A stretch of 64,000 bases of DNA from contig NZ_QUNI01000010.1 in the NCBI RefSeq assembly GCF_003385115.1, positions 62,001 to 126,000 on the forward strand, read 5' to 3'. Positions 1 through 7,443 of this stretch are shown here, in pieces; position 1 is the first letter of the stretch; each line of letters begins with the position of its first letter. Both the position numbers and the translations under genes were made by a program. The notes below the pieces were generated by a model that worked only from the letters and a program-made list of their open reading frames with translations, was not told where the DNA came from and did not search any database. This DNA comes from Flavobacterium aquicola (lineage in GTDB: Bacteria; Bacteroidota; Bacteroidia; Flavobacteriales; Flavobacteriaceae).

Positions 1-732
1 GAAATTCTGGCTGCTGCTATCCAGGATTATAAAAGAGGAATCATTATTGGAAGTAAACAGACTTATGGGAAAGGAACTGTTCAAAATGTAATTGATTTGA
101 ACCAATTTGTACGCAACAGTTCTGCAGGAGATTTAGGAGCATTGAAAACAACCACTCAAAAATTTTACAGAATAAACGGCGGTTCTACTCAGCTGGAAGG
201 AGTAAGCAGCGATGTAGTAATGCCAGACCGCTATGCTTATTTAAAAATGGGAGAACGTGATGAAGAGAATGCGATGAAGTGGGATAAAATCGATCCAGCT
301 CCATATACAGTTTGGAATAAAAATTCAAAATTTGATCAGGCTATTGCAAATAGCAGACACAGAATTGCAAATAACGTTCAATTTCAGCTGATTGAAGAGA
401 ATGCTAAATGGATTGACAGCAGAAGTAATGAGAATACTTACAGCTTGAATGCAGATAAATTTAAAATTGCTCAAAATCAAATTGAAGAAGCTGCAAAAAA
501 GTTTAAACCAATTGTGGATTTTCAAAACAGTTTAAAATTTAATTCTTTGCCATACGAATTAGAAGAGTTTGGTAAAGATCCAGTTCTAAAAGAAAAAAGA
601 GATAGATGGCATGAAAGTTTATCTAAAGATATTTATGTTGAGGAAGCTTTAAATGTACTTGATGATCTGCAGGACAAATCAATTGTGAAAAGTACCATTC
701 CTGGAGATAAAAAAAAGTTAGTTAAATCATAA
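1..732 (+). CDS. S41 family C-terminal processing peptidase, 5'-truncated
   Basis: The frame is already open at base 1 (first residues EILAAAIQDY), so this is the 3' part of a gene that begins outside the window. It matches the C-terminal third of the complete protease just downstream, including the Lys region of the Ser-Lys dyad (YGKGTVQ, residues about 22-28 of the visible part). The catalytic Ser and the PDZ domain lie upstream of the window. The remainder is the alpha-helical C-terminal domain of tail-specific (Prc/Tsp) proteases. The two copies are close paralogues, for example GDLGALKTT and YRINGGSTQLEGV in both. S41 proteases cleave periplasmic proteins near the C terminus. An internal ATG at 97 is not a start. 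Confidence 0.9.
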   Translation, partial: EILAAAIQDYKRGIIIGSKQTYGKGTVQNVIDLNQFVRNSSAGDLGALKTTTQKFYRINGGSTQLEGVSSDVVMPDRYAYLKMGERDEENAMKWDKIDPAPYTVWNKNSKFDQAIANSRHRIANNVQFQLIEENAKWIDSRSNENTYSLNADKFKIAQNQIEEAAKKFKPIVDFQNSLKFNSLPYELEEFGKDPVLKEKRDRWHESLSKDIYVEEALNVLDDLQDKSIVKSTIPGDKKKLVKS

Positions 733-751
733 AATTTTTTTCAAAAATTAT

Positions 752-787
752 AAAAAAACGCTTCAATTGGTTGAAGCGTTTTTTTAT
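752..787 (+). terminator. Rho-independent terminator after first S41 protease
   Basis: Perfect 9-bp stem (ACGCTTCAA / TTGAAGCGT) with loop TTGG, followed by a run of T, 26 bases after the stop codon. Confidence 0.9.
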
Positions 788-904
788 GATATGTGTAATA
801 TATGGAGACTCATGATTCAAAAGTTGTTTTCGGCTCATTCATGTTCCAATATTTTATAAACAGACGGTTTTATATCTTTAACAAAATAGCTTTCATAAAT
901 GATT

Positions 905-933
905 TTGATTTTAATGTAATTTAAATATATTTG
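905..933 (+). promoter_or_regulatory. Bacteroidota-type promoter for second S41 protease
   Basis: TTG at 905-907, an 18-base spacer, then TATATTTG at 926-933, matching the TTG / TAnnTTTG consensus of the Bacteroidota housekeeping sigma factor. Predicted transcription start is near 940, so the ATG at 958 is a better start than the TTG at 931 or the ATG at 934. Confidence 0.65.
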
Positions 934-957
934 ATGAATTCTATCATTAGAACATTT

Positions 958-3111
958 ATGAAAAAAAAATACTTAAGACTTGTAGTAATAGTAAGCCTTT
1001 CGGCTTTTTTACTTGGGTTTACTACTGCCTCAAAAAGACCGATTGATCCAGAAAAAGATAAATTATTACTCGAATTATTGACGTTTGTCATTGAGAAAGG
1101 ACACTACAATCCTGCCGTTATTGATGATAATTTTTCAAAAGGCGTATACAAAGATTATATTGCTGCTTTAGATCCGTCAAAACGATTTTTCCTGCAGTCG
1201 GATATTAATGAATTTTCTAAATTTGAATTAGAACTTGACAATCAGCTGAATGAAAAAGATTTAACCTTTTTTAATCTTACGTATGATCGACTAATACTTC
1301 GCGTCAATGAAAGCAAAAAATTGTTTAAAGACATTTTAAGCAAGCGATTTGATTATACTATGGACGAGAGTTTTAATATCGATTTCGATAAAACGCCCTA
1401 TGCTAAAAACAGCAGAGAATTAAGAGATAAATGGAGAAAACAGATTAAATTATCTACTCTTTCGTCTTATACAGACAAGAAAAAAATGGAAGAGGATAAG
1501 AAATTAAAGGACCCAGCATATGTAATGAAGACGGATGCTGTACTTGAGACAGAAACAAGAGAAAGTTCTTTGAATTCGCTGAATGAATCTTTCGGATTTA
1601 TGAGCGAATTGAAAAGAGACGATTGGTTTACATTATACATCAATTCTCTTATGTCTCAATTTGATCCGCATACTTCTTATTTTGCACCCGATGAAAAAGA
1701 GCGTTTTGATGTAGGGATAAGCGGTAAGCTGCAGGGGATTGGTGCTTTATTGCTAAAGAAGAATGACTACATTGAGATTTCAGAACTAATTTCAGGAGGA
1801 CCTGCATGGAGAGGAAAGCAGTTAGCAAAAGGAGATTTAGTTATGAAAGTAGCGCAGGGAAATGGTGTTCCAGTTGATGTTGTAGGAATGCGATTGAAAG
1901 ATGTAGTGAAAAAAGTAAAGGGACCAAAGGGTTCGGAGGTTCGTCTTACTGTTAAAAAGACGGATGGTACAATTCAGGTAATTTCTATAATAAGGGATAT
2001 TGTAGAGATTGAAGAAACGTATGCAAAATCAAGTGTAGTTGAAAAGAATGGTAACAGATACGGAGTTATTTATCTGCCTAAATTTTACATTGATTTTGAG
2101 AATAAAGACGGTAGGGATGCTGGTAAAGATATTGCTTTAGAAGTAGACCGTTTAAAAAAGGCTGGTGTTAATGGTATTGTTTTAGATGTTCGTGATGATG
2201 GGGGAGGATCTCTGTCTACTGTTGTAGATATTGCGGGTCTGTTTATTCAAAATGGCCCAATTGTTCAGGTTAAATCAGCAAAAAAAGAAAAAGAAATTTT
2301 GTATGATACCGATAAAAAAATAGCATGGGATGGTCCATTAGTAATTATGGTAAATGAATTTTCAGCTTCGGCTTCCGAGATATTGGCGGCAGCTATTCAG
2401 GATTATAAAAGAGGAATTATTATTGGTAGTAAGCAAACTTATGGTAAAGGTACTGTTCAAAAGGTAATCGATCTGAATCCATTTGTGAGTAATAGTTCTT
2501 TTGGAGATTTAGGAGCATTGAAAACTACTATTCAAAAATTTTATAGAATAAATGGGGGTTCTACTCAGCTTGAAGGAGTAAGAAGCGATATAGTGATGCC
2601 AGACCGCTATACTTATTTAAAAATGGGCGAACGTGACAAAGAGCATGCAATGTCATGGGATAAAATTGATCCAGCTTCATATACTGTTTGGGGTAATACA
2701 TCCAAATTTAACCAAGCAATAATTAATAGTAAAGCAAGAATTGCAAATAACGTTCAATTTCAGCTAATCGAAGAGAATGCTAAATGGATTGACGCTAGAA
2801 GTACTGAAAACACTTATAGCTTGAATATCGATAAATTTAAAGTAGCTCAAGACCAGATTGAAGAAACTGCTAAAAAGTTCAAATCTATTGGTGATTACCA
2901 GAACAATTTAAAATTCAAATCACTTCCATATGAGTTAGAGGAGTTTGTTAAAGATCCAATTCTAAAAGAAAAAAGAGATAGATGGCATGAAAGTTTATCC
3001 AAGGATATATACGTCGAAGAAGCTTTGAATGTACTTGATGACCTGCAGATCAAATCAATTGTGAAAAACAGCATTCCTGGAGATAAAAAAGGAAAATTAG
3101 TAAAGACATAA
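958..3111 (+). CDS. S41 family C-terminal processing peptidase (Prc/Tsp type)
   Basis: Periplasmic tail-specific protease of about 717 residues, the usual size for Prc. Starting at 958 gives a clean signal peptide (MKKKYLRLVVIVSLSAFLLG). An N-terminal Prc domain is followed by a PDZ domain (about residues 250-340, GKLQGIGALL and LISGGPAWRG). The S41 catalytic core has Ser in EFSASASEIL and Lys in TYGKGTVQ. The C-terminal domain then runs to the end. The start is set by the promoter at 905-933. The gene forms a tandem pair with the truncated copy upstream, but each has its own terminator and this one its own promoter. The substrate is unknown; roles in envelope protein turnover are known for the family. 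Confidence 0.92.
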   Translation: MKKKYLRLVVIVSLSAFLLGFTTASKRPIDPEKDKLLLELLTFVIEKGHYNPAVIDDNFSKGVYKDYIAALDPSKRFFLQSDINEFSKFELELDNQLNEKDLTFFNLTYDRLILRVNESKKLFKDILSKRFDYTMDESFNIDFDKTPYAKNSRELRDKWRKQIKLSTLSSYTDKKKMEEDKKLKDPAYVMKTDAVLETETRESSLNSLNESFGFMSELKRDDWFTLYINSLMSQFDPHTSYFAPDEKERFDVGISGKLQGIGALLLKKNDYIEISELISGGPAWRGKQLAKGDLVMKVAQGNGVPVDVVGMRLKDVVKKVKGPKGSEVRLTVKKTDGTIQVISIIRDIVEIEETYAKSSVVEKNGNRYGVIYLPKFYIDFENKDGRDAGKDIALEVDRLKKAGVNGIVLDVRDDGGGSLSTVVDIAGLFIQNGPIVQVKSAKKEKEILYDTDKKIAWDGPLVIMVNEFSASASEILAAAIQDYKRGIIIGSKQTYGKGTVQKVIDLNPFVSNSSFGDLGALKTTIQKFYRINGGSTQLEGVRSDIVMPDRYTYLKMGERDKEHAMSWDKIDPASYTVWGNTSKFNQAIINSKARIANNVQFQLIEENAKWIDARSTENTYSLNIDKFKVAQDQIEETAKKFKSIGDYQNNLKFKSLPYELEEFVKDPILKEKRDRWHESLSKDIYVEEALNVLDDLQIKSIVKNSIPGDKKGKLVKT

Positions 3112-3204
3112 AATCTTTAAGAGCTGAAAAAATATATAAAGCAACGTTTTGTTAAATTCTTGACTGTCTATAAAAATAGGTTAGGAATTATTGAAATACC
3201 ACTT

Positions 3205-3242
3205 TTATAAAAAAGGCTTCGATATTATCGAAGCCTTTTTTC
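3205..3242. terminator. Bidirectional terminator between S41 protease and hppA
   Basis: Near-perfect hairpin (GGCTTCGATA / TATCGAAGCC) with an A run on the left and a T run on the right. It lies between convergent genes and can serve both strands. Confidence 0.88.
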
Positions 3243-3287
3243 AGTTTATAGAATTTAAACCAACAAACTATTCTTGGAATTTGATGT

Positions 3288-5876
3288 TTATTCTATTGCA
3301 TCAATTTGTGCCTGTACTTCGGCATCTGTTCCTTGAAACTTTTTAACAACTTTCATCCCATTAACAGAAGTGGTAACGGTAGCATTTACTTTGCCATTAA
3401 TATTAGTTTTTTCAATTCTAATTTCATGATCTGAACTCATAGACATTGGTTTTTTAGCACAGCAGTTTTTCCCTTTTGGCTCAACAAATTTCCCGTCTTT
3501 ATCATAATGTGACAAACACATTTCTTTTTGCTTAGGAGAACATTTTAGGCTGTCGCACATTTTAGCACATTCTTCTTTGGTCATTTTTGCGCATTTAGAC
3601 ATGTCGCATTTGCCCATCATCATAGCTCCTTTATCTGCATGGCATTCTTTCATTTTGATTTCTTTCTTTGCACAACAGCTGTCAGTTTCAATAGTACTGC
3701 TTCCGCTTCCTAAAATCGGAGCCATTACTAATCCTATCAGACAAGTTAATTTAATCAAGATATTCATAGATGGTCCTGAAGTATCTTTGAATGGATCTCC
3801 AACTGTATCTCCGGTAACCGCTGCTTTATGCGCATCAGAACCTTTATACGTCATTTCACCATTAATCATAACACCCGCTTCAAATGATTTTTTAGCATTA
3901 TCCCAAGCACCGCCGGCATTGTTTTGAAAAACTGCCCAAAGCACTCCCGAAACAGTAACTCCAGCCATATAACCACCCAGCATTTCAGCGATTAACTGAT
4001 TGTTATCTCCATAAACTAATTTTCCTAAAAGCACGATTGCAATTGGAAAACCTATTGTCAAAATACCCGGCAGCATCATTTCGCGCAAAGCGGCTTTAGT
4101 CGAAATATCCACACATTTTGCGTATTCCGGTTTTCCGGTTCCTTCCATAATTCCTGAAATTTCCTTGAACTGACGGCGTACTTCATACACCATGTCCATT
4201 GCTGCTTTTCCAACTGAATTCATCGCTAAAGCTGAAAAAACAACTGGTATCATTCCTCCAACGAAAAGCATTGCCAGTACAGGAGCTTTGAAAATATTGA
4301 TTCCATCAATACCAGTAAAAGTCACATACGCAGCAAATAAAGCCAAAGAGGTTAAAGCCGCCGAAGCAATTGCAAACCCTTTTCCAGTTGCTGCTGTAGT
4401 ATTTCCTACTGAGTCCAAAATATCTGTTCTGGTACGCACTTCTTTTGGAAGTTCGCTCATTTCGGCAATTCCTCCAGCGTTATCAGATATAGGACCAAAA
4501 GCATCAATAGCCAATTGCATTGCTGTAGTTGCCATCATCGCTGAAGCGGCTAATGCAACACCATAAAATCCTGCTAAAGCATAAGAAGCCCAAATTGCAG
4601 TTGCAAATAACAATACCGTTGGAAAAGTAGAAATCATTCCTGTTGCCAATCCTGCAATTACGTTTGTTCCTGCGCCAGTACTTGATTTTTGAACAATCGC
4701 CAATACTGGTTTTGTTCCCAATCCTGTATAATATTCGGTTACCGATGAAATGGCACCGCCTACGACTAAACCTATCAATGTTGCATAGAAAACATGCATT
4801 GACGAAATATCTTTTGAACCTTCGCCGAAGAAAGTCATGCTCATTGTTTCCGGAAGCATGTGCTGTACTAAGAAAAAACAAGCAATTGCTGTTAAAACAA
4901 TTGAAACCCAGTTACCAATATTCAATGCTTTCTGCACTTGAGCTTCTTTGGCGTTTTCGTCAGTAATTTTAACGAGCATGGTTCCAATTATAGAAAACAA
5001 AATTCCAAAACCTGCAATTGCCATTGGTAATAAAATTGGCCCGATTCCTCCAAAAGCGTCCTGAATGTTTCCGCCCATGTCTTTTATTACATAATTTCCA
5101 AGAACCATTGCAGCCAAAACGGTTGCTACATACGACCCAAATAAATCGGCTCCCATTCCTGCAACGTCTCCAACATTGTCTCCAACGTTATCTGCAATTG
5201 TAGCAGGATTACGAGGATCATCCTCTGGAATACCTGCTTCAACTTTGCCAACTAAATCCGCACCTACATCGGCAGCTTTTGTATAAATCCCTCCGCCTAC
5301 ACGGGCAAACAAAGCGATGGATTCAGCTCCAAGAGAGAAACCAGCCAGAGTTTCCAAAACAACGGTCATATCTTCTGTTGAAGTCCATTCTCCGTTCATA
5401 AATATTCTGAAAAAAAGAATAAAAAAACCGGTTAAACCTAAAACGGCCAAACCAGCTACTCCTAATCCCATTACTGTACCTCCGCCAAAAGAAACATTCA
5501 AGGCCTGTGGTAAACTTGTGCGGGCGGCCTGAGTTGTTCTAACATTGGTTTTTGTTGCAATTTTCATTCCCATATTCCCTGCCAATGCGGAGAAAAATGC
5601 TCCAAAAACAAAGGCAACTACTATTAATATATTGGTTTTAACTCCAGGGATAAAAGTGATTCCAGCTAATACAACACTTGCGATTAATACAAAGACAGCT
5701 AATAATCGATATTCTGCCTTTAAGAAAGCCAAAGCCCCTTCATAAATATAATCTGATATCTCCTTCATTTTGCCATCTCCAGGATCCTGTTTTAACACCC
5801 AAGATTTTTTGACAGCCATAAAAATAAGCCCTATTATTGCCATGACAATTGGCACATAAATCATAATTGAATTCAT
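3288..5876 (-). CDS. hppA: Membrane-bound ion-pumping pyrophosphatase with Cys-rich C-terminal tail
   Basis: Integral membrane pyrophosphatase that couples PPi hydrolysis to H+ and/or Na+ export across the inner membrane. The family's signature acidic motifs are present: DDPRNPATIADNVGDNVGD, DAFGPISDNAGG, and GDTVGDPFKDTSGPS near the end of the core. The sequence GNTTAATGKG carries Ala where K+-independent enzymes carry Lys, so this is the K+-dependent subfamily; whether it pumps Na+ or H+ cannot be told here. The core ends near residue 726. It is followed by about 136 extra residues: a stretch with 11 Cys and many Lys/Met, then a short soluble segment. This tail is absent from typical members. 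The soluble pyrophosphatase gene lies next upstream on the same strand. Confidence 0.95.
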   Translation of the reverse strand: MNSIMIYVPIVMAIIGLIFMAVKKSWVLKQDPGDGKMKEISDYIYEGALAFLKAEYRLLAVFVLIASVVLAGITFIPGVKTNILIVVAFVFGAFFSALAGNMGMKIATKTNVRTTQAARTSLPQALNVSFGGGTVMGLGVAGLAVLGLTGFFILFFRIFMNGEWTSTEDMTVVLETLAGFSLGAESIALFARVGGGIYTKAADVGADLVGKVEAGIPEDDPRNPATIADNVGDNVGDVAGMGADLFGSYVATVLAAMVLGNYVIKDMGGNIQDAFGGIGPILLPMAIAGFGILFSIIGTMLVKITDENAKEAQVQKALNIGNWVSIVLTAIACFFLVQHMLPETMSMTFFGEGSKDISSMHVFYATLIGLVVGGAISSVTEYYTGLGTKPVLAIVQKSSTGAGTNVIAGLATGMISTFPTVLLFATAIWASYALAGFYGVALAASAMMATTAMQLAIDAFGPISDNAGGIAEMSELPKEVRTRTDILDSVGNTTAATGKGFAIASAALTSLALFAAYVTFTGIDGINIFKAPVLAMLFVGGMIPVVFSALAMNSVGKAAMDMVYEVRRQFKEISGIMEGTGKPEYAKCVDISTKAALREMMLPGILTIGFPIAIVLLGKLVYGDNNQLIAEMLGGYMAGVTVSGVLWAVFQNNAGGAWDNAKKSFEAGVMINGEMTYKGSDAHKAAVTGDTVGDPFKDTSGPSMNILIKLTCLIGLVMAPILGSGSSTIETDSCCAKKEIKMKECHADKGAMMMGKCDMSKCAKMTKEECAKMCDSLKCSPKQKEMCLSHYDKDGKFVEPKGKNCCAKKPMSMSSDHEIRIEKTNINGKVNATVTTSVNGMKVVKKFQGTDAEVQAQIDAIE

Positions 5877-5935
5877 AAATATTCATTTTGGTTCGTTAAT
5901 AATAAAAAAAGTAATGGATAGCAATTTAACAAAAA

Positions 5936-5970
5936 AAAGCAACACTCTTTGCAGAGTATTGCTTTTTTTA
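5936..5970 (-). terminator. Terminator after ppa
   Basis: Hairpin AGCAACACTCT / AGAGTATTGCT with one mismatch and loop TTGC, flanked by A and T runs. It lies between ppa and hppA on the minus strand and so separates the two pyrophosphatase genes into different transcripts. Confidence 0.8.
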
Positions 5971-5989
5971 TAAATTCAGAGTGTAAAAA

Positions 5990-6520
5990 TTATTTAATGC
6001 TAAATAATCCTTCTGCTTTATTTGGAATGTCATTAAAACGCTGTGTACATTCTTTGATGATATCAAATGCTTCATTCACATCTCCCCATCCTTCTACATC
6101 AACTTTTTTGTTTTCAAGATCTTTGTAAACCTGGAAGAAATGTTCAATTTCTTTCAATAAGTGAGGATTAATATCCGATAGGTTTTCTAATGAATTCCAG
6201 ATTGGGTCAGAAACCGGTACACAGATAATTTTTTCGTCTGGTCCTTTATCATCAGCCATGTGGAAAACACCAATAGGTTTTACTTCTATTACACAGCCAG
6301 GAAAAGTAGGTTCGTTTATCAAAACCAAAACATCTAACGGGTCACCATCTAATGCTAAAGTTTCTGGAATGAATCCATAATCAGCTGGGTACATCATTGA
6401 AGAGAATAACATTCTGTCAAAACGCATTCTTTTTATTTCAAAATCGTACTCGTATTTATTTCTACTTCCTCTTGGTATTTCAATTAATACATCAAAAGTT
6501 TTTAATTTGTCTGCAGTCAT
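5990..6520 (-). CDS. ppa: Soluble inorganic pyrophosphatase (family I)
   Basis: Cytoplasmic enzyme that hydrolyses pyrophosphate from biosynthetic reactions to phosphate. It is 176 residues, the normal bacterial family I length. The family's metal-binding loop is seen as DGDPLDVLVL, with YPADYGFIPETLA just before it and the usual N-terminal substrate region (EIPRGSRNKYEYD). I chose the ATG at 6520 over an in-frame ATG at 6559. The promoter at 6557-6586 would put the RNA start near 6549, and the shorter form matches family length. It sits beside the membrane pyrophosphatase but has its own terminator. Confidence 0.96.
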   Translation of the reverse strand: MTADKLKTFDVLIEIPRGSRNKYEYDFEIKRMRFDRMLFSSMMYPADYGFIPETLALDGDPLDVLVLINEPTFPGCVIEVKPIGVFHMADDKGPDEKIICVPVSDPIWNSLENLSDINPHLLKEIEHFFQVYKDLENKKVDVEGWGDVNEAFDIIKECTQRFNDIPNKAEGLFSIK

Positions 6521-6556
6521 TATTTTTTTGTCTTTTCTTAATTTTATTAACGACTG

Positions 6557-6586
6557 CAAAAGTAATCAAACAATACTTTTTTGCAA
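6557..6586 (-). promoter_or_regulatory. Promoter of ppa
   Basis: On the minus strand: TTG (6584-6586), 19-base spacer, TACTTTTG (6557-6564). This matches the Bacteroidota TTG / TAnnTTTG consensus and decides the ppa start. Confidence 0.7.
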
Positions 6587-6631
6587 TAAAAAAAGACAAT
6601 AATGACTATAAAGTTTTTGTTAATTAACAAT

Positions 6632-7231
6632 TTAATACACAATTGTCCTTTTTCGTTTTCTTAAATAATAATGCCAAAGCAAAAATGTTGCATAAGAGCG
6701 ATATGGACTCCATTTTTCTGTGTGAATTTCCATTTCTTTCTTGTCATGAATGTCAAGCAGTTCTTTGATCGTATTGATGACTGCTATGTCGCCTAATGGA
6801 ATTAAATCTGGCTCCTGCAGACAAAACATCAGGTAAATATCGATAGTCCAGTTTCCGATGCCTTTTAACCTGATTAATTCTTCCCGAACCTGCTGCGCTG
6901 ATTTGACTGCTAAACTTTCAATATCAAGCTCTTTATCAAGAACAGCTTGGGCTAATATTTTTATATAATTAGTTTTTTGACGGCTGACTCCCAAAGCTCT
7001 AAACTCTTCGTCAGGCAAAACCGACATCGCTTCGGGACTGCAGTCTGTGTGTGCTTTTATTTTTAAAAAAGTAGCTTTGGCTGAATCTATAGAAACCTGC
7101 TGCTCTAGAATTAACAGCACCAGCGTTTCAAATCCTTGAGGTCTTCTTGGAATTGTCGGCAATCCGTAGGTATCAATTATGTGCTGAAATATAGGATCTT
7201 TTTGAAATAGATGGTCGATTGCTTCTTGCAT
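6632..7231 (-). CDS. DNA-3-methyladenine glycosylase 2-like, HhH-GPD superfamily
   Basis: Base-excision repair glycosylase of the AlkA/HhH-GPD superfamily. The 199-residue protein has the helix-hairpin-helix at about 118-135 (LKGIGNWTIDIYLMFCL), with the catalytic Asp expected in the following PLGDIAV. The N-terminal LEQQVSIDSAKATF helix is also typical. There is no Fe-S cysteine cluster at the C terminus, so it is unlike EndoIII or MutY. It probably removes alkylated purines. A possible -7 element (TATTTTTG read on the minus strand, 7373-7380) lies far upstream and has no good -33 partner. Confidence 0.88.
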   Translation of the reverse strand: MQEAIDHLFQKDPIFQHIIDTYGLPTIPRRPQGFETLVLLILEQQVSIDSAKATFLKIKAHTDCSPEAMSVLPDEEFRALGVSRQKTNYIKILAQAVLDKELDIESLAVKSAQQVREELIRLKGIGNWTIDIYLMFCLQEPDLIPLGDIAVINTIKELLDIHDKKEMEIHTEKWSPYRSYATFLLWHYYLRKRKRTIVY

Positions 7232-7251
7232 AGTTTGATTTTTTTAGCCCA

Positions 7252-7417
7252 GATTGCTTCGCCAGTTCGCTTCACTCGGACTAAATGAAAAGCCTTATGA
7301 AAAAAACTGCTAATTTTTGTTGAAGTAAAAAAAGCGGCCAAAGGAAACTTTTTTACTTTTTACAAAAATAGCAGTTTTTGAGTAAGCTTGTAATGGATTG
7401 CTTCGACAGTTCGGCTT
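7252..7417. repeat. Pair of imperfect direct repeats in the alkA-DUF5686 spacer
   Basis: GATTGCTTCGnCAGTTCG occurs at 7252-7269 and again at 7396-7413, with one base different, in a 212-base spacer with no gene. A weaker related string (AAGTCAGTTCGTCTCG) lies in the spacer after 11100. It looks like a degraded dispersed intergenic repeat; no mobile-element ends are visible. Confidence 0.5.
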
Positions 7418-7443
7418 TTCTGCCTCGTGCGCTGAATTAGCTC

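Noticed and set aside
4504..4881. 125-aa frame on the minus strand inside hppA
   Set aside because: It lies in another frame of a gene with strong family motifs along its whole length; composition is Arg/Cys-rich as expected for a shadow.
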